A stretch of DNA of 6,400 nucleotides, taken from Nitrospirota bacterium. GTDB lineage: Bacteria; Nitrospinota; Nitrospinia; Nitrospinales; Nitrospinaceae. How positions within the stretch are numbered: the stretch's first letter is position 1; each line of letters starts with the position of its first letter. The notes below the pieces were generated by a model. The model saw only the letters and a program-made list of their open reading frames with translations, searched no databases and was not told the DNA's origin. Both the position numbers and the translations under genes were made by a program. Location of the stretch: the NCBI GenBank assembly GCA_030600405.1, contig JAUVMD010000078.1, forward strand, positions 1-6,400, in the 5' to 3' direction. Of this stretch, positions 5,807 through 6,400 are shown one piece after another.

Positions 5807-6373
5807 TCAATCCGGCTTGCGTTTAACAACGGGCGGTTTACACAGTTTGCGAATAGCTTCCCAGGCGGTGGACCGGACCCGCACTTGCCATTCGTCCGGC
5901 GATATGGTGTTACGGGACCAGTAATCATACAGCCGGTCCATATCCCAATTAGTGATCCGGAGTGCTCCCCAATAACGGGTCAGCCGTTCAAACAATAAAT
6001 TGTTGTAAAAGTCGACCAGTTTTTTTTTCTTCGCCATAGGCATGACGATGGGATAGAAATCCCTGCCATAGATAGCCACTCCCTTTCTTCCCATATCTTG
6101 TATCCGGTCTTGCGCAGCTTGGGATACCGGTTGCAAACGCAGGGCTCCGTTTTTGAGAAACGTTCCGGCCGGCCAGTTTTCCTGCGGCAGAGGACCGGTA
6201 ACCCGATAATCTCCCGAAGGAATTTCCATCTGCGCAAGCTTGCGGACAAACCTCCGGTCGACCTGTCCCTTACCCTGGACACCGACAAAGCAGAGGCGTT
6301 GGATTTCATTTTTCCCCTTTTTTAAGGAAAGAATGCCCGGGTATTCCACGTCACCGGACAATTGTAAAATCAT
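5807..6373 (-). CDS. Uncharacterised protein with an L,D-transpeptidase (YkuD)-like domain lacking catalytic residues (possibly 5'-truncated)
   Basis: I do not recognise a named family; this is a pattern reading. From ATG 6373 the protein has 188 residues. After an opening GDVEYPGILSLKKG (7-20), faintly SLBB-like, come IPSGDYRVTG (51-60), resembling the TPxGxY strand of YkuD domains; GVAIYGRDFYP (98-108), placed like the IHG motif; and RYWGALRITNWDMDRLYDYW (133-152), matching the active-site strand that normally reads SxGCIRLTNWD. Here the His is Tyr102 and the Cys is Ala137 (codon GCA, bases 5965-5963). If the assignment holds, this is a catalytically dead relative. The basic C-terminal tail ends KRKPD. 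ATG 6373 has GGAG seven nt upstream (plus-strand 6381-6384), supporting it as start, but the frame stays open to base 6400, so a longer protein with a signal peptide is possible. It converges on msrP with 29 bp between; no clear terminator is seen there. Confidence 0.72.
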   Translation of the reverse strand: MILQLSGDVEYPGILSLKKGKNEIQRLCFVGVQGKGQVDRRFVRKLAQMEIPSGDYRVTGPLPQENWPAGTFLKNGALRLQPVSQAAQDRIQDMGRKGVAIYGRDFYPIVMPMAKKKKLVDFYNNLLFERLTRYWGALRITNWDMDRLYDYWSRNTISPDEWQVRVRSTAWEAIRKLCKPPVVKRKPD

Positions 6374-6400
6374 TTCCGAGCTCCAGGCAGGGGTGGCACA

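Overview
The window (about 6.4 kb, moderately GC-rich, densely coding) looks like a chromosomal segment of a Gram-negative bacterium with an elaborate periplasmic respiratory chain. Signal peptides of the Sec and Tat kinds, a diheme cytochrome c fused to an ethylbenzene-dehydrogenase/NxrC-type heme-b domain, and a periplasmic molybdenum methionine-sulfoxide reductase point that way. The cytochrome type is typical of nitrite oxidisers and related DMSO-reductase-superfamily organisms (Nitrospinota, Nitrospirota and similar). That placement is inference; no marker gene is present to fix taxonomy. I see no insertion sequence, tRNA, rRNA, CRISPR array or phage gene.

Layout. Positions 1-1071 (+) hold the C-terminal two thirds or so of a sigma-54 activator of the FhlA type (AAA+ domain plus Fis-type HTH), cut by the window edge. 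A short intergenic region with a perfect TATAAT box leads to a two-domain Nfu iron-sulfur carrier (1218-1832, +). It converges on a LOG-family nucleotide phosphoribohydrolase (1829-2407, -), and the two stop codons share one TTAA. A 110-bp divergent intergenic region (2408-2517) then separates the LOG gene from the main feature of the window, a tight three-gene operon at 2518-5777 (+). It encodes (i) a diheme c / heme b cytochrome, (ii) a secreted formylglycine-generating-enzyme-like (FGE-sulfatase) protein without the catalytic cysteine pair, and (iii) the Tat-exported molybdoenzyme MsrP. Gene ends overlap by 20 nt and then lie 7 nt apart. From 5807 to the right edge (-) lies a gene whose protein resembles an L,D-transpeptidase (YkuD) fold with both the catalytic His and Cys positions changed.

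How the genes may work together. All three operon products are predicted to be exported. MsrP normally receives electrons from the membrane heme protein MsrQ, but no msrQ is present here. The gamma-subunit-like cytochrome normally serves a molybdenum enzyme of the DMSO-reductase superfamily, but no alpha or beta subunit is present here. The simplest inference is an unusual pairing in which the multiheme cytochrome, perhaps assembled with the FGE-like protein, exchanges electrons with the MsrP-type Mo centre. This is the most interesting system in the window. The Nfu and LOG genes are housekeeping in type and show no evident link to it.
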